A stretch of DNA of 20,546 nucleotides from Actinosomnolentus pattersoniae (SeqCode) (GTDB taxonomy: Bacteria > Actinomycetota > UBA4738). Shown here piece by piece: positions 7,310 through 14,157 of the stretch. The stretch spans positions 1-20,546 of the forward strand of contig JACDCJ010000013.1 in the NCBI GenBank assembly GCA_013817655.1, in the 5' to 3' direction. Positions within the stretch are counted from its first letter, which is position 1, and every line of letters starts with the position of its first letter. A program made the translations under genes and the position numbers. The notes under the pieces were generated by a model. The model made no database searches, was not told where the DNA came from, and worked only from the letters and a program-made list of their open reading frames with translations.

Positions 7310-8053
7310 TCACTTTCTCCCATAGAAGACCCGCATCAGGGTGAGACCGTGCGGGGGCGCCACCTTGCCGGCAGCCGATCGCGACCGGGCGTCGAGGATG
7401 TCCTGCATCGAGCCGGCGTCCAGCCTCCCGTCACCGACCTCGACGAGCGTCCCGACGAGGCTTCGCACCATCTGGTGGAGGAAGGCGTCCGCGACCGCTC
7501 GCACCCCCACCAGGTCACCCGTGACGGAGATCGCCAGCCGCCGGAGCGTGCGAACGGTGGTCGCGGGGGCGGGTGCGGCCCGGCAGAAGGAAGCGAAATC
7601 GTGCTCCCCCAGGAGCGCACGAGCCGCCCGGCGCATCGCGGTGGAGCTGAGGAGCCCCGGCCGGTGCCAGACGAACCGGGCGGTGAAGGGATCGGCCACG
7701 GGATGGGTCCGGATCCGGTAGAGGTACTCGCGAGCCGTGGCGCTGCGGCGAGCATCGAACCCTGCCGGGGCATGACGCGCCGAGCGCACGACCACCTCCG
7801 GCGCCAGTAAGCCGTTCACCGCTCGCTGGACCCTCGCCGGATCGAGGCCGTCGGGCGCGGGAAACGATGCCACCTGGCCCAGCGCATGCACGCCGGCGTC
7901 GGTTCGGCCCGCGACGGAGAGACGGGGGCGCTCGCCGAGCACCCTACCCAGCGCCTCCTCCAGCACCCCTTCCACGGTCCGGACGCCCGGCTGGCGCGCC
8001 CATCCATGGAAGTCGGTCCCGTCGTAGGCGAGCAGCAGCCGGATGACGCTCAT
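7310..8053 (-). CDS. truA: tRNA pseudouridine(38-40) synthase
   Basis: TruA isomerises uridines 38-40 in the anticodon stem-loop of tRNAs. The 247-residue protein begins MSVIRLLLAYDGTDFHGWARQPG, a family hallmark. The catalytic motif VAGRTDAGVHALGQVASF has Asp52. REYLYRI, LLGEHDFASFCRA and the C-terminal AFLHQMVRSLVGTLVEVG are also family landmarks. A GTG three codons upstream (8062) is open, but the ATG at 8053 fits the family start. GGCGG/CCGCC (8054-8066) can form a 5-bp hairpin directly against this ATG, which may reduce initiation. It follows rplQ after 39 nt, the usual rpoA-rplQ-truA order. Confidence 0.96.
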   Translation of the reverse strand: MSVIRLLLAYDGTDFHGWARQPGVRTVEGVLEEALGRVLGERPRLSVAGRTDAGVHALGQVASFPAPDGLDPARVQRAVNGLLAPEVVVRSARHAPAGFDARRSATAREYLYRIRTHPVADPFTARFVWHRPGLLSSTAMRRAARALLGEHDFASFCRAAPAPATTVRTLRRLAISVTGDLVGVRAVADAFLHQMVRSLVGTLVEVGDGRLDAGSMQDILDARSRSAAGKVAPPHGLTLMRVFYGRK

Positions 8054-8092
8054 GGCGGCCACCGCCGGCCACGCGCCGCCCCGGTCGGGACG

Positions 8093-8458
8093 CTACTCCC
8101 CGTCGGGGGGCATCAGCTCGATGAGAGCCATGGGGGCGCCGTCACCCCGGCGCTGCCCCAGCTTCAGGATCCGCGTGTAACCGCCGTTGCGCTCGGCGAA
8201 ACGCGGCCCGATCTCCGCGAAGAGCTTGTGGACGACGTCCCGGTCCGGAATGGTCTTCAGGACCTGGCGCCGGCCGTGGACGTCGCCCCGCTTGGCGAAG
8301 GTGATCAGGTGCTCGGCGAGCGGCCGCAGCGCCTTCGCCTTCGCCTGGGTGGTACGGATCCGCTCGTGCTGGAACAGTTGCGACGCAAGGGTCCCGAGCA
8401 GGAGTCGCTCGTGTGCGGGGCCCGAGCCCAGACGTGGTCCCTTCCGTGGCTGCGGCAT
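8093..8458 (-). CDS. rplQ: 50S ribosomal protein L17
   Basis: L17 lies near the polypeptide exit tunnel of the 50S subunit. The 121-residue sequence starts MPQPRKGPRLGSGPAHERLL, followed by LASQLFQHERIRTTQAKAKALRPLAEHLITFAKRG. These segments are typical of bacterial L17. It ends in the short ALIELMPPDGE strand without the long acidic tail of some actinobacterial L17 proteins. The ATG at 8458 directly follows the rpoA stop with no gap, as in most bacteria. Confidence 0.97.
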   Translation of the reverse strand: MPQPRKGPRLGSGPAHERLLLGTLASQLFQHERIRTTQAKAKALRPLAEHLITFAKRGDVHGRRQVLKTIPDRDVVHKLFAEIGPRFAERNGGYTRILKLGQRRGDGAPMALIELMPPDGE

Positions 8459-9391
8459 CTACCCCTCCCGGAACTCGAGGCCCAGGTCGTCGAGCTTCAG
8501 CTTCACCTCGTCGATGGACTTCTGGCCGAAGTTTCTGATGTCCATGAGCTCCGCCTCGCTCTTTTGGACGAGATCGCCGACCGTGTTGATCCCCTCGCGC
8601 TTCAGGCAGTTGTACGAGCGCACGGAGAGGTTGAGGTCCTCGATCGTCAGGGCCATGTCGCCCGTCAATGAGGTCTCGTCGGCGGCCGGCCCAACGGTCA
8701 GGCCCTGGCTGTCGGCGAGCTCTGCGAACAGATGGACGAGCTCGGACATCGTCGTGCCCGCAGAGGCGACCGCCTCCTTAGGCGACATCGAGCCGTTGGT
8801 CTCGACGTCGAGGATGAGCCGGTCGCGGTCGGTCATCTGCTCGACGCGCGTGTTCTCCACCGCGTAGGTCACCCGCCGGACCGGCGAGAAGATCGAGTCG
8901 ACGGGGATGACCCCGATCGGGTCATGGGGGTTCTTGTTCTTCTCCGCGGGCACGTATCCCACGCCGCGCTGGACGACGACCTCCAGATCGAGGTTCGCGC
9001 CACGGCCGAGGGAGGCGATGTGCAACTCGGGGTTCAGCACCTCCACCCCGGCGGGGGGCTGAAGGTCACCAGCCGTGACGTCTGCTGGTCCCTTCGCCTT
9101 GAGGTACGCCGAAACGGGCTCCTCGGCGTCCGAGCGGATCACGAGCTGCTTGAGGTTGAGGATGATGTCGGTGACGTCCTCCGTTACCTTCGGAATGGTC
9201 GAGAACTCGTGCAGGACGCCATCGATCCTGACGGACGAGATTGCCGCCCCCGGGATCGACGAGAGCAGCGTCCGCCGGAGCGCGTTGCCCAGCGTATAGC
9301 CGAAGCCCGGCTGAAGCGGCTCGATGATGAACTTGGAGCGCGTCGCGTCAACGGGCTCCTCCTGGATCTGGGGTCTTGCGACGATGAGCAA
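8459..9391 (-). CDS. rpoA: DNA-directed RNA polymerase subunit alpha
   Basis: The alpha subunit nucleates RNA polymerase assembly, and its C-terminal domain contacts UP elements and regulators. The 310-residue protein starts MLIVARPQIQEEP, close to the actinobacterial MLI.RP form. FIIEPLQPGFGYTLGNALRR and TLLSSIPGAA belong to the dimerising N-terminal domain. Residues about 248-310 form the alpha-CTD, with LSVRSYNCLKREGI (Arg258 equals E. coli Arg265) and IRNFGQKSIDEVK. It stops right after the alpha-CTD, without the acidic tail seen in Streptomyces. The start codon is TTG at 9391. It is well supported by AGGAGG placed 7 nt upstream, although that site can be sequestered by a hairpin. rpsD, often found just upstream, is absent. 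Confidence 0.97.
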   Translation of the reverse strand: MLIVARPQIQEEPVDATRSKFIIEPLQPGFGYTLGNALRRTLLSSIPGAAISSVRIDGVLHEFSTIPKVTEDVTDIILNLKQLVIRSDAEEPVSAYLKAKGPADVTAGDLQPPAGVEVLNPELHIASLGRGANLDLEVVVQRGVGYVPAEKNKNPHDPIGVIPVDSIFSPVRRVTYAVENTRVEQMTDRDRLILDVETNGSMSPKEAVASAGTTMSELVHLFAELADSQGLTVGPAADETSLTGDMALTIEDLNLSVRSYNCLKREGINTVGDLVQKSEAELMDIRNFGQKSIDEVKLKLDDLGLEFREG

Positions 9392-9398
9392 CTTGCTA

Positions 9399-9414
9399 CC
9401 TCCTCGGGCGGAGG
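9399..9414 (-). promoter_or_regulatory. Hairpin overlapping the rpoA ribosome binding site
   Basis: On the minus strand CCTCC (9410-9414) can pair with GGAGG (9399-9403) across a 6-nt loop. GGAGG is the core of the perfect rpoA Shine-Dalgarno sequence, 7 nt from the TTG start. The stem is 5 bp with four G-C pairs, so it could hide the site and damp rpoA translation unless ribosomes from rpsK or a ligand open it. Only the complementarity is observed; regulation is inferred. Confidence 0.4.
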
Positions 9415-9445
9415 ATCAACCGTTTCTACTCCGCCCCGTCTGCTT

Positions 9446-9476
9446 CCCGCCGCGCCTTCGACTTTCGAGCGGCGGG
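9446..9476 (-). other. GC-rich hairpin in the rpsK-rpoA gap
   Basis: CCCGCCGC (minus 9476-9469) pairs perfectly with GCGGCGGG (9453-9446) as an 8-bp stem with a 15-nt loop. It lies 18 nt after the rpsK stop. No U-tract follows, so it is unlikely to be an intrinsic terminator. A pause site, RNA-processing signal or protein-binding leader is possible. It falls where rpsD would be in the common rpsK-rpsD-rpoA order. Confidence 0.45.
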
Positions 9477-9493
9477 TTCTCGGTGCAACCGTG

Positions 9494-9886
9494 CTACACG
9501 CGCCGCCTCTTGCGGGGCCGGCAGCCGTTATGGGGAACGGGGGTGACGTCCTGGATGCCCAGGATCTCGAGGCCCGTGGCCGCGAGCGATCGGATGGCGG
9601 TCTCCCGCCCGGACCCGGGGCCCTTGACGAACACGTCGACCTTCGTCATCCCGTGCTCCTGTGCCCGGCGGGCTGCCGCCTCGGCCGCGAGCTGGGCCGC
9701 GAACGGCGTGGACTTCCGTGAGCCCTTGAAGCCGACGTTGCCCGCCGTGGCCCAGGACAGCGTGTTCCCGTCGAGGTCGGTGATCGTGACGATCGTGTTG
9801 TTGAAGGTTGACTTGATGTGGGCCTGGCCGTGGGCGATGTTCTTCTTCTCCCGCCGACGGGGCTTCTTCGTCTTGGGCTTGGCCAT
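9494..9886 (-). CDS. rpsK: 30S ribosomal protein S11
   Basis: S11 lies on the 30S platform near the mRNA exit. The 130-residue protein has a basic N terminus (MAKPKTKKPRRREKKN), then AHIKSTFNNTIVTITDLDGN, GFKGSRKSTPFAAQLAAE and the conserved end VTPVPHNGCRPRKRRRV. The length and the motifs are standard for the family. It follows rpsM after 15 nt. A 102-nt structured gap follows it before rpoA. Confidence 0.97.
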   Translation of the reverse strand: MAKPKTKKPRRREKKNIAHGQAHIKSTFNNTIVTITDLDGNTLSWATAGNVGFKGSRKSTPFAAQLAAEAAARRAQEHGMTKVDVFVKGPGSGRETAIRSLAATGLEILGIQDVTPVPHNGCRPRKRRRV

Positions 9887-9901
9887 GCGTTCCCTGCCTC
9901 T

Positions 9902-10279
9902 CTACTTGCCCTTCTTGCGCCTCACGCCGACGGTCTTCTTGGGGCCCTTTCGGGTGCGAGCGTTCGTGTGCGTCCGCTGGCCGCGCACCGGGAGGCTCCG
10001 GCGATGCCGCCACCCCTGATACGAGCCGATCTCCATCTTCCGCTTGATGTCCTGCGCTACGTCCCTGCGGAGATCGCCCTCCACCTTGTAGTGCGAGTCG
10101 ATCCACTCACGGATGCGCACGATCTCGTCGTCGGTGAGGTCCCGCACCTTCCGGCCGCCGTCGAGCTCGAGGCCGAGGACGGTATGGAGTGCGCGCGTCG
10201 GGCCGATCCCGTAGATGTAGCGAAGGGCCACGTCAACCCGCTTGTCGCGGGGAAGGTCGACGCCTGCGATCCGAGCCAT
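9902..10279 (-). CDS. rpsM: 30S ribosomal protein S13
   Basis: S13 is a head protein of the 30S subunit that contacts the 50S subunit and the P-site tRNA. The 125-residue sequence starts MARIAGVDLPRDKRVDVALR, continues IYGIGPTRA (helix-two-turn-helix region), and contains LPVRGQRTHTNARTRKGPKK, the family signature. The Lys/Arg-rich tail ends VRRKKGK. It follows rpmJ by 28 nt and precedes rpsK by 15 nt in the usual alpha-operon order. Confidence 0.97.
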   Translation of the reverse strand: MARIAGVDLPRDKRVDVALRYIYGIGPTRALHTVLGLELDGGRKVRDLTDDEIVRIREWIDSHYKVEGDLRRDVAQDIKRKMEIGSYQGWRHRRSLPVRGQRTHTNARTRKGPKKTVGVRRKKGK

Positions 10280-10307
10280 CCCTGAAGCCTCCTCGCCGTC
10301 CGGCCGT

Positions 10308-10424
10308 CTATCCCTGGCGCTGCTTGTGCCGCGGGTCCTTGGAGCAGATCACCATGACCCGACCGTGGCGACGGATCAGCTTGCACCGATCGCACATCTT
10401 CTTCACCGACGGCCGCACCTTCAT
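10308..10424 (-). CDS. rpmJ: 50S ribosomal protein L36
   Basis: This is the smallest ribosomal protein, 38 residues, translated here from minus-strand bases 10424 to 10308. It starts MKVRPSVKKMCDRCKLIRRH and ends SKDPRHKQRQG. Cys11, Cys14, Cys27 and His33 form the C-x2-C...C-x5-H zinc site, so this is the zinc-binding C+ form rather than a zinc-independent paralogue. The ATG is 21 nt after the infA stop. The infA-rpmJ-rpsM order is typical of Gram-positive bacteria. Confidence 0.96.
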   Translation of the reverse strand: MKVRPSVKKMCDRCKLIRRHGRVMVICSKDPRHKQRQG

Positions 10425-10445
10425 CGCACGCTCCCGTGTCCCACT

Positions 10446-10664
10446 CTACCGGTACCGGTAGGTGATGCGCCCCCGCGTGAGGTCGTACGGGGAGAGCTCG
10501 ACCAGGACCCGGTCTCCCGGAAGGATCCGGATGTAGTGCATCCGCATCTTGCCCGAGATATGGGTCAATACCCTGTGCCCGTTGTCCAGCTCTACCCGGA
10601 ACATGGCGTTGGGAAGGGGCTCGACAACCGTCCCCTCGACCTCTATCGCGTCCTTCTTCGCCAA
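10446..10664 (-). CDS. infA: Translation initiation factor IF-1
   Basis: IF-1 is an OB-fold protein that occupies the 30S A site during initiation. The 72-residue sequence is canonical: MAKKDAIEVEGTVVEPLPNA, FRVELDNGHRVLTHISGKMR, YIRILPGDRVLVELSPYDL and the end TRGRITYRYR. The start codon is TTG at 10664, with GGGAG four nucleotides upstream. No ATG or GTG gives a better N terminus, since codon 2 onward (AKKDAIEVEG) matches family members exactly. It is the first gene after the 105-nt map-infA gap, which holds a promoter and a terminator hairpin. Confidence 0.96.
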   Translation of the reverse strand: MAKKDAIEVEGTVVEPLPNAMFRVELDNGHRVLTHISGKMRMHYIRILPGDRVLVELSPYDLTRGRITYRYR

Positions 10665-10693
10665 GCTGCTCCCGGGTTTCGCCAGAACACGCC

Positions 10694-10720
10694 AAAAAAC
10701 GCCCCGGGCTCACCCGAGGC
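10694..10720 (-). terminator. Rho-independent terminator hairpin between map and infA
   Basis: On the minus strand GCCTCGGG (10720-10713) pairs with CCCGGGGC (10708-10701) around a TGAG tetraloop. The stem is 8 bp with one G-T wobble. One nucleotide later comes a run of six T (10699-10694). This is a textbook intrinsic terminator. It can end the secY-adk-map transcript, but it also lies immediately downstream of a promoter-like sequence, so it may instead attenuate infA. Confidence 0.75.
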
Positions 10721-10727
10721 AGGATCA

Positions 10728-10756
10728 AGTATATGGGTCTTCCCGTTGGGCGTCAC
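10728..10756 (-). promoter_or_regulatory. Sigma70-like promoter upstream of infA
   Basis: GTGACG (10751-10756) is separated by 17 nt from TATACT (10728-10733) on the minus strand. The -10 box matches the consensus at 5 of 6 positions and the -35 at 4 of 6. The predicted start, near 10721, falls at the first base of the terminator hairpin. Only about 27 nt would therefore be made before the T-tract is reached. Confidence 0.55.
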
Positions 10757-10769
10757 CCCGTGGGCATCT

Positions 10770-11528
10770 CTACGCCTCGAGCCGAGCGGTGAGCACTTCC
10801 GGGCCGTCCTCGGTGACGGCGATCGTGTGCTCGAAGTGGGCCGAGAGGCTCCCGTCCGCGGTGACCACGGTCCACCGGTCCTTCAGCACCCGGGTCTCCC
10901 AGCCCCCCACGTTCACCATCGGCTCGACGGCCACGACGAGCCCGGGCCGGATCGCCGGCCCCCGGCCGGGTTCGCCGTAGTTCGGGATCGGGGGATCCTC
11001 GTGCATGTCCCGGCCGATCCCATGCCCCACGTACTCGCGCACCACGCTGAACCCCGCGCCCTCCACGACCCGCTGCACCTCGGCACCGACGTCGGACAGC
11101 CGCCCGCCCGGTCGCAGCCGCGAGATCCCGGCCTCGAGCGATTCCTCCGTCACCCGCACGAGCTTCTCGGCCACGTCCGAGGGCGGCTCGCCGACGAACA
11201 GGCTGACCGCCGAGTCCCCGTGATACCCGTCCCAGATGGCTCCGACGTCGAGCGACAGGAGGTCTCCCTCCCGGATCCGTCGGCGGCCCGGGATCCCGTG
11301 GACGACCTCCTCGTTGAGCGACGCGCAGATCGAGCCTGTGAATCCCTTGTAGCCCTTGAACGAGGGGGTGCATCCCTCCCCGCGTATGCTTCGCTCGGCG
11401 ATCGCGTCGAGGTCCGCGGTGGTCATCCCCGGACGTACCTCGTTCGAGAGCCGTTCGATGGTGAGCGCCACCACGCGGCCGGCGCGCCGCATCCGGTCGA
11501 TCTCCTCGGGCGACTTGTAGACGATCAT
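10770..11528 (-). CDS. map: Methionine aminopeptidase, type I
   Basis: Map removes the initiator methionine from nascent proteins at the ribosome. The 252-residue length is that of a type Ia enzyme, with no N-terminal zinc-finger or linker extension. It starts MIVYKSPEEIDRMRRAGRVV. The metal ligands are all visible: Asp94 (SLDVGA), Asp105 (YHGDSA), His169 (VGHGIGRDMHEDP), Glu202 (VEPMVN) and Glu233 (HFEHTIAVTE). His77 in NEEVVHGIP is the substrate-pocket histidine. The ATG at 11528 is 8 nt after the adk stop. Longer readings overlap adk and are not homologous, so they are rejected. The secY-adk-map order is conserved in Gram-positive bacteria. Confidence 0.97.
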   Translation of the reverse strand: MIVYKSPEEIDRMRRAGRVVALTIERLSNEVRPGMTTADLDAIAERSIRGEGCTPSFKGYKGFTGSICASLNEEVVHGIPGRRRIREGDLLSLDVGAIWDGYHGDSAVSLFVGEPPSDVAEKLVRVTEESLEAGISRLRPGGRLSDVGAEVQRVVEGAGFSVVREYVGHGIGRDMHEDPPIPNYGEPGRGPAIRPGLVVAVEPMVNVGGWETRVLKDRWTVVTADGSLSAHFEHTIAVTEDGPEVLTARLEA

Positions 11529-11536
11529 CGCTCGAG

Positions 11537-12208
11537 TCAGGCCCGCGCGGGAGGTCCCTGACCTCCGGTGACCAATCCCACTGCGCGCTCGGCGCGGTCG
11601 GCGACCTCGGCCTCCGAGCCCTCCGCATCGACCGTGCGGAGCAGGTCCCGACCGGCGTAGAAGCCAATGAGCGGCTCCGTGGACTCGTGATAGATCTCGA
11701 GGCGGCGACGCACGGTGTCTTCCCGATCGTCCTGGCGTTGCTCGAGCCTGCCTCCGCACACGTCGCAGACCCCGCCGACTTTCGGCGGGTGCAGCGCCAG
11801 GTTGTAGGTGCGCTGGCAGGTGGTGCAGGTTCGCCGGCCGACCAGCCGCTTCACCGCCGTGTCGTCACGGATCGAGAAAGCGAGTGCCGCCGAAAGTGGC
11901 TGTTCGGTCCGCTCGAGCTCCGTCTCGAGGGCCTCCGCCTGCGCGAGGTTTCGCGGGAACCCATCCAGTATGAACCCGTCGGGGGCGGCCTCAAGGGCAC
12001 CGACCACCATCGCGACGACCACCTCGTCCGGCACCAGCTCGCCCGCGTCCATGTACCGCCTCGCCTCCCGCCCGAGCACCGTGTCTCTCTCGACGTTGTT
12101 GCGAAAGATGTCGCCGGTAGCGATCAGGGGGATCCCGAATCGGTCGGCCAGCCGGTGCGCCTGCGTCCCCTTGCCGGCTCCCGGAGGCCCGAGGAGCACC
12201 AGCCGCAC
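11537..12208 (-). CDS. adk: Adenylate kinase, long zinc-binding LID form
   Basis: Adk catalyses ATP + AMP to 2 ADP. The 223-residue protein starts MRLVLLGPPGAGKGTQ (P-loop, residues 7-16), then ATGDIFR, FILDGFPRN and the LID region. The LID holds Cys128 and Cys131 (RRTCTTCQRTYN) and Cys148 and Cys151 (VCDVCGG), a four-cysteine zinc site as in Bacillus-type enzymes. DDREDTVRRRLEIYHE supplies the catalytic arginines. Mycobacterial Adk is short-LID and lacks this insert, so the form is a useful lineage marker. The GTG start at 12208 overlaps the secY stop by 1 nt (TAGTG). Confidence 0.97.
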   Translation of the reverse strand: MRLVLLGPPGAGKGTQAHRLADRFGIPLIATGDIFRNNVERDTVLGREARRYMDAGELVPDEVVVAMVVGALEAAPDGFILDGFPRNLAQAEALETELERTEQPLSAALAFSIRDDTAVKRLVGRRTCTTCQRTYNLALHPPKVGGVCDVCGGRLEQRQDDREDTVRRRLEIYHESTEPLIGFYAGRDLLRTVDAEGSEAEVADRAERAVGLVTGGQGPPARA

Positions 12209-13482
12209 TAGCGGAGGAATCCCTCGTAGTGCCGCATCATGAGCTGCGACTCCAGTTGCTTCATCGTCTCGAGGGCCACCCCCACGGTGATCAGGATGGT
12301 GGTTCCCCCGAAGGGGAACGCCGTGATGGCCCAGATGGCCAGGAAGATCGAAGGGATCAGCGCGATGGCCGCAAGGAAAAGGGACCCGGGAAGGATGATG
12401 CGGCTAAGCACGCCCGAGAGGTACTCGGCCGTGGGCCGGCCCGGACGGATGCCCGGGATGAAGCCGCCGTACTTACGGATGTTGTCCGCCGTGTCGATGG
12501 GGTTGAAGGTGATCGCGGAGTAGAAGTAGGCGAAGAAGATCACGAGCAGGCCGTAGATGGCCATGTAGATGACGCTCGACTCACGCAGCAGGTTGTTGTT
12601 GATGAAGTTCTGGAACCACTGAGCGTGGATGACGTTCTGCAAGAGCGTCGGGAAGTAGAGGACCGAGGAAGCGAAGATGATCGGGATCACGCCCGACTGA
12701 TTGACCTTCAGCGGGATGTACGTCGACTGCCCGCCCATCATCCGGCGCCCCACCATGCGCTTTGCGTACTGGACCGGGATCCGCCGCTGGCCCTGCTCCA
12801 TCCAGACGACGGCCACGATGATGGCGATCCCGAGCCCCAGGAGGAAGTAGAACTTCGCAGGCCCCGCCTGGTTCAGAATGGCGGCTCCCTCGGCCGGCAG
12901 CCGGGAGATCACGCTCGTGAAGATGAGCAGCGACATCCCGTTGCCGATCCCGCGCTGGGTTATCAGCTCGCCGAGCCACATGATCATCGCAGTTCCGGCG
13001 GTGAGGGTAATGACGATGAGGGCGACCCGCGGTGCCGTGAACTCCCGAACGACCTGGAACTGGGTGTTGAACAGGAACACGAGCCCGGTCGACTGCAGCA
13101 GCGCCAGCGTCACCGTCATGTAGCGGGTCCACTGGGTGATCTTCTTGACGCCCATCTCGCCCTGCTTCTGCCACTGCTCGAGCTTGGGAATCACGACGGT
13201 CAGCAGCTGCATGATGATCGAGCTGGTGATGTAGGGCATGATCCCGAGCGAGAAGACCGCGAAACGCGTGAGGGCCCCGCCCGAGAACAGGTCGATGAAC
13301 TGAAGGGCGGAGAGGCCCGAGGGGGAGTTCGTGGCGTTCTGAAGCTCCTGGATCCGTGAGAGGTCGATGTTCGGCACGGGGATGTGGGAGCCCAAGCGGA
13401 ACACGGCGATGATCCCCAGCGTGAACAGGATCTTCTTGCGGAGGTCCGGGATCTTGAACGCGTTGACGAAGGCTTTCAGCAT
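12208..13482 (-). CDS. secY: Preprotein translocase subunit SecY
   Basis: SecY is the membrane channel of the Sec translocon. The 424-residue protein has about ten hydrophobic segments. It starts MLKAFVNAFKIPDLRKKILF and contains RLGSHIPVPNID, LFSGGALTRFAVFSLGIMPY, GIGNGMSLLIF and RRMMGGQSTYIPLKVNQSGV, the loop family signature near the ribosome-contact region. It ends in the cytosolic tail QLESQLMMRHYEGFLR. The ATG at 13482 follows rplO after 32 nt. The gene follows the spc ribosomal genes in the near-universal order and overlaps adk by 1 nt. Confidence 0.98.
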   Translation of the reverse strand: MLKAFVNAFKIPDLRKKILFTLGIIAVFRLGSHIPVPNIDLSRIQELQNATNSPSGLSALQFIDLFSGGALTRFAVFSLGIMPYITSSIIMQLLTVVIPKLEQWQKQGEMGVKKITQWTRYMTVTLALLQSTGLVFLFNTQFQVVREFTAPRVALIVITLTAGTAMIMWLGELITQRGIGNGMSLLIFTSVISRLPAEGAAILNQAGPAKFYFLLGLGIAIIVAVVWMEQGQRRIPVQYAKRMVGRRMMGGQSTYIPLKVNQSGVIPIIFASSVLYFPTLLQNVIHAQWFQNFINNNLLRESSVIYMAIYGLLVIFFAYFYSAITFNPIDTADNIRKYGGFIPGIRPGRPTAEYLSGVLSRIILPGSLFLAAIALIPSIFLAIWAITAFPFGGTTILITVGVALETMKQLESQLMMRHYEGFLR

Positions 13483-13514
13483 CGTACGTTAGCCTCGTTG
13501 GGGTCCAAAGGAAC

Positions 13515-13958
13515 TCAGTTTACGAGGATCTCGACAGTTCCGCCGGCCTGCTCTATCTTGGCCCGGGCCGTCCCGGAGACCGCCTGTGCGCGGACGGTGA
13601 GCGCCCGGTCGATCTCGCCGCGGCCCAGCACCTTCACCGGCCTGCCCTTGCGTACTAGCCCCCGCTCCCGAAGTACGTCCGGGGTGACCTGGGCGCCGGC
13701 ATCGAACGAGGAGCTCAGGCGCTCGACGTTCACCACGGACCATTCCACCCGGTTCGGGTTGGTGAAACCCTTCAGCTTCGGCACGCGCCGCTGTAGCGGC
13801 ATCTGACCGCCCTCGAACCCGAGGCGCTTGCTGTGCCTGGCGAGGTAGCCCTTCGTGCCTCGTCCGGCGGTCTTCCCGCGGCCGGCCGCCTTCCCGCGAC
13901 CGACGCGCCGGCGGTCCTTGACCGCGCCCTCCGCGGGGCGGAGGTGATGCAGCTTCAT
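13515..13958 (-). CDS. rplO: 50S ribosomal protein L15
   Basis: L15 is a late-assembly 50S protein. The 147 residues begin MKLHHLRPAEGAVKDRRRVG, followed by the Gly/Lys/Arg-rich loop GRGKAAGRGKTAGRGTKGY that threads into 23S rRNA. GFEGGQMPLQRRVPKLKGF and the C-terminal VKVLGRGEIDRALTVRAQAV complete the family pattern. It follows rpmD after 10 nt and precedes secY. Nothing is unusual in length or composition. Confidence 0.97.
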   Translation of the reverse strand: MKLHHLRPAEGAVKDRRRVGRGKAAGRGKTAGRGTKGYLARHSKRLGFEGGQMPLQRRVPKLKGFTNPNRVEWSVVNVERLSSSFDAGAQVTPDVLRERGLVRKGRPVKVLGRGEIDRALTVRAQAVSGTARAKIEQAGGTVEILVN

Positions 13959-13968
13959 CTTGGTGTCC

Positions 13969-14157
13969 TCACTCCCCCACGTCTTCTACGCGGACCAGGT
14001 GCTGGACCTTAGCGATCATGCCCCGGATCTCGGGGCGGTCCTCCTTCACGACCGAGTGGCGAATGCGGTGCAGGCCGAGCGCGCGGATCGTCGACTTCTG
14101 GTCCTTCGGTCTGTCGATCGCGCTTCGAACCTGGGTCACCCTCAGCTTAGGACTCAT
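13969..14157 (-). CDS. rpmD: 50S ribosomal protein L30
   Basis: L30 is a small 23S-binding protein, 62 residues here, as expected. It contains LRVTQVRSAIDRPKDQKSTI and RALGLHRIRHSVVKEDRPEI, the family signature, then GMIAKVQHLVRVEDV. The ATG at 14157 lies inside the end of rpsE, an 11-nt overlap, so translation is coupled. Some bacterial lineages have lost rpmD; this one keeps it in the usual rpsE-rpmD-rplO position. Confidence 0.96.
   Translation of the reverse strand: MSPKLRVTQVRSAIDRPKDQKSTIRALGLHRIRHSVVKEDRPEIRGMIAKVQHLVRVEDVGE

Noticed and set aside
7305..7320. A 5-bp hairpin centred on the truA stop codon as a terminator
   Set aside because: The stem is short, partly A-T, and not followed by a T-run. 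A promoter lies just downstream, so the boundary may be set there instead.
7225..7323. A longer L13 starting at 7323
   Set aside because: It would overlap the truA stop codon and contain the rplM promoter within the coding region. The extra residues do not match L13.
11529..11759. An extended Map N terminus
   Set aside because: It overlaps adk and has no similarity to the linker or zinc-finger N termini of some Map proteins.
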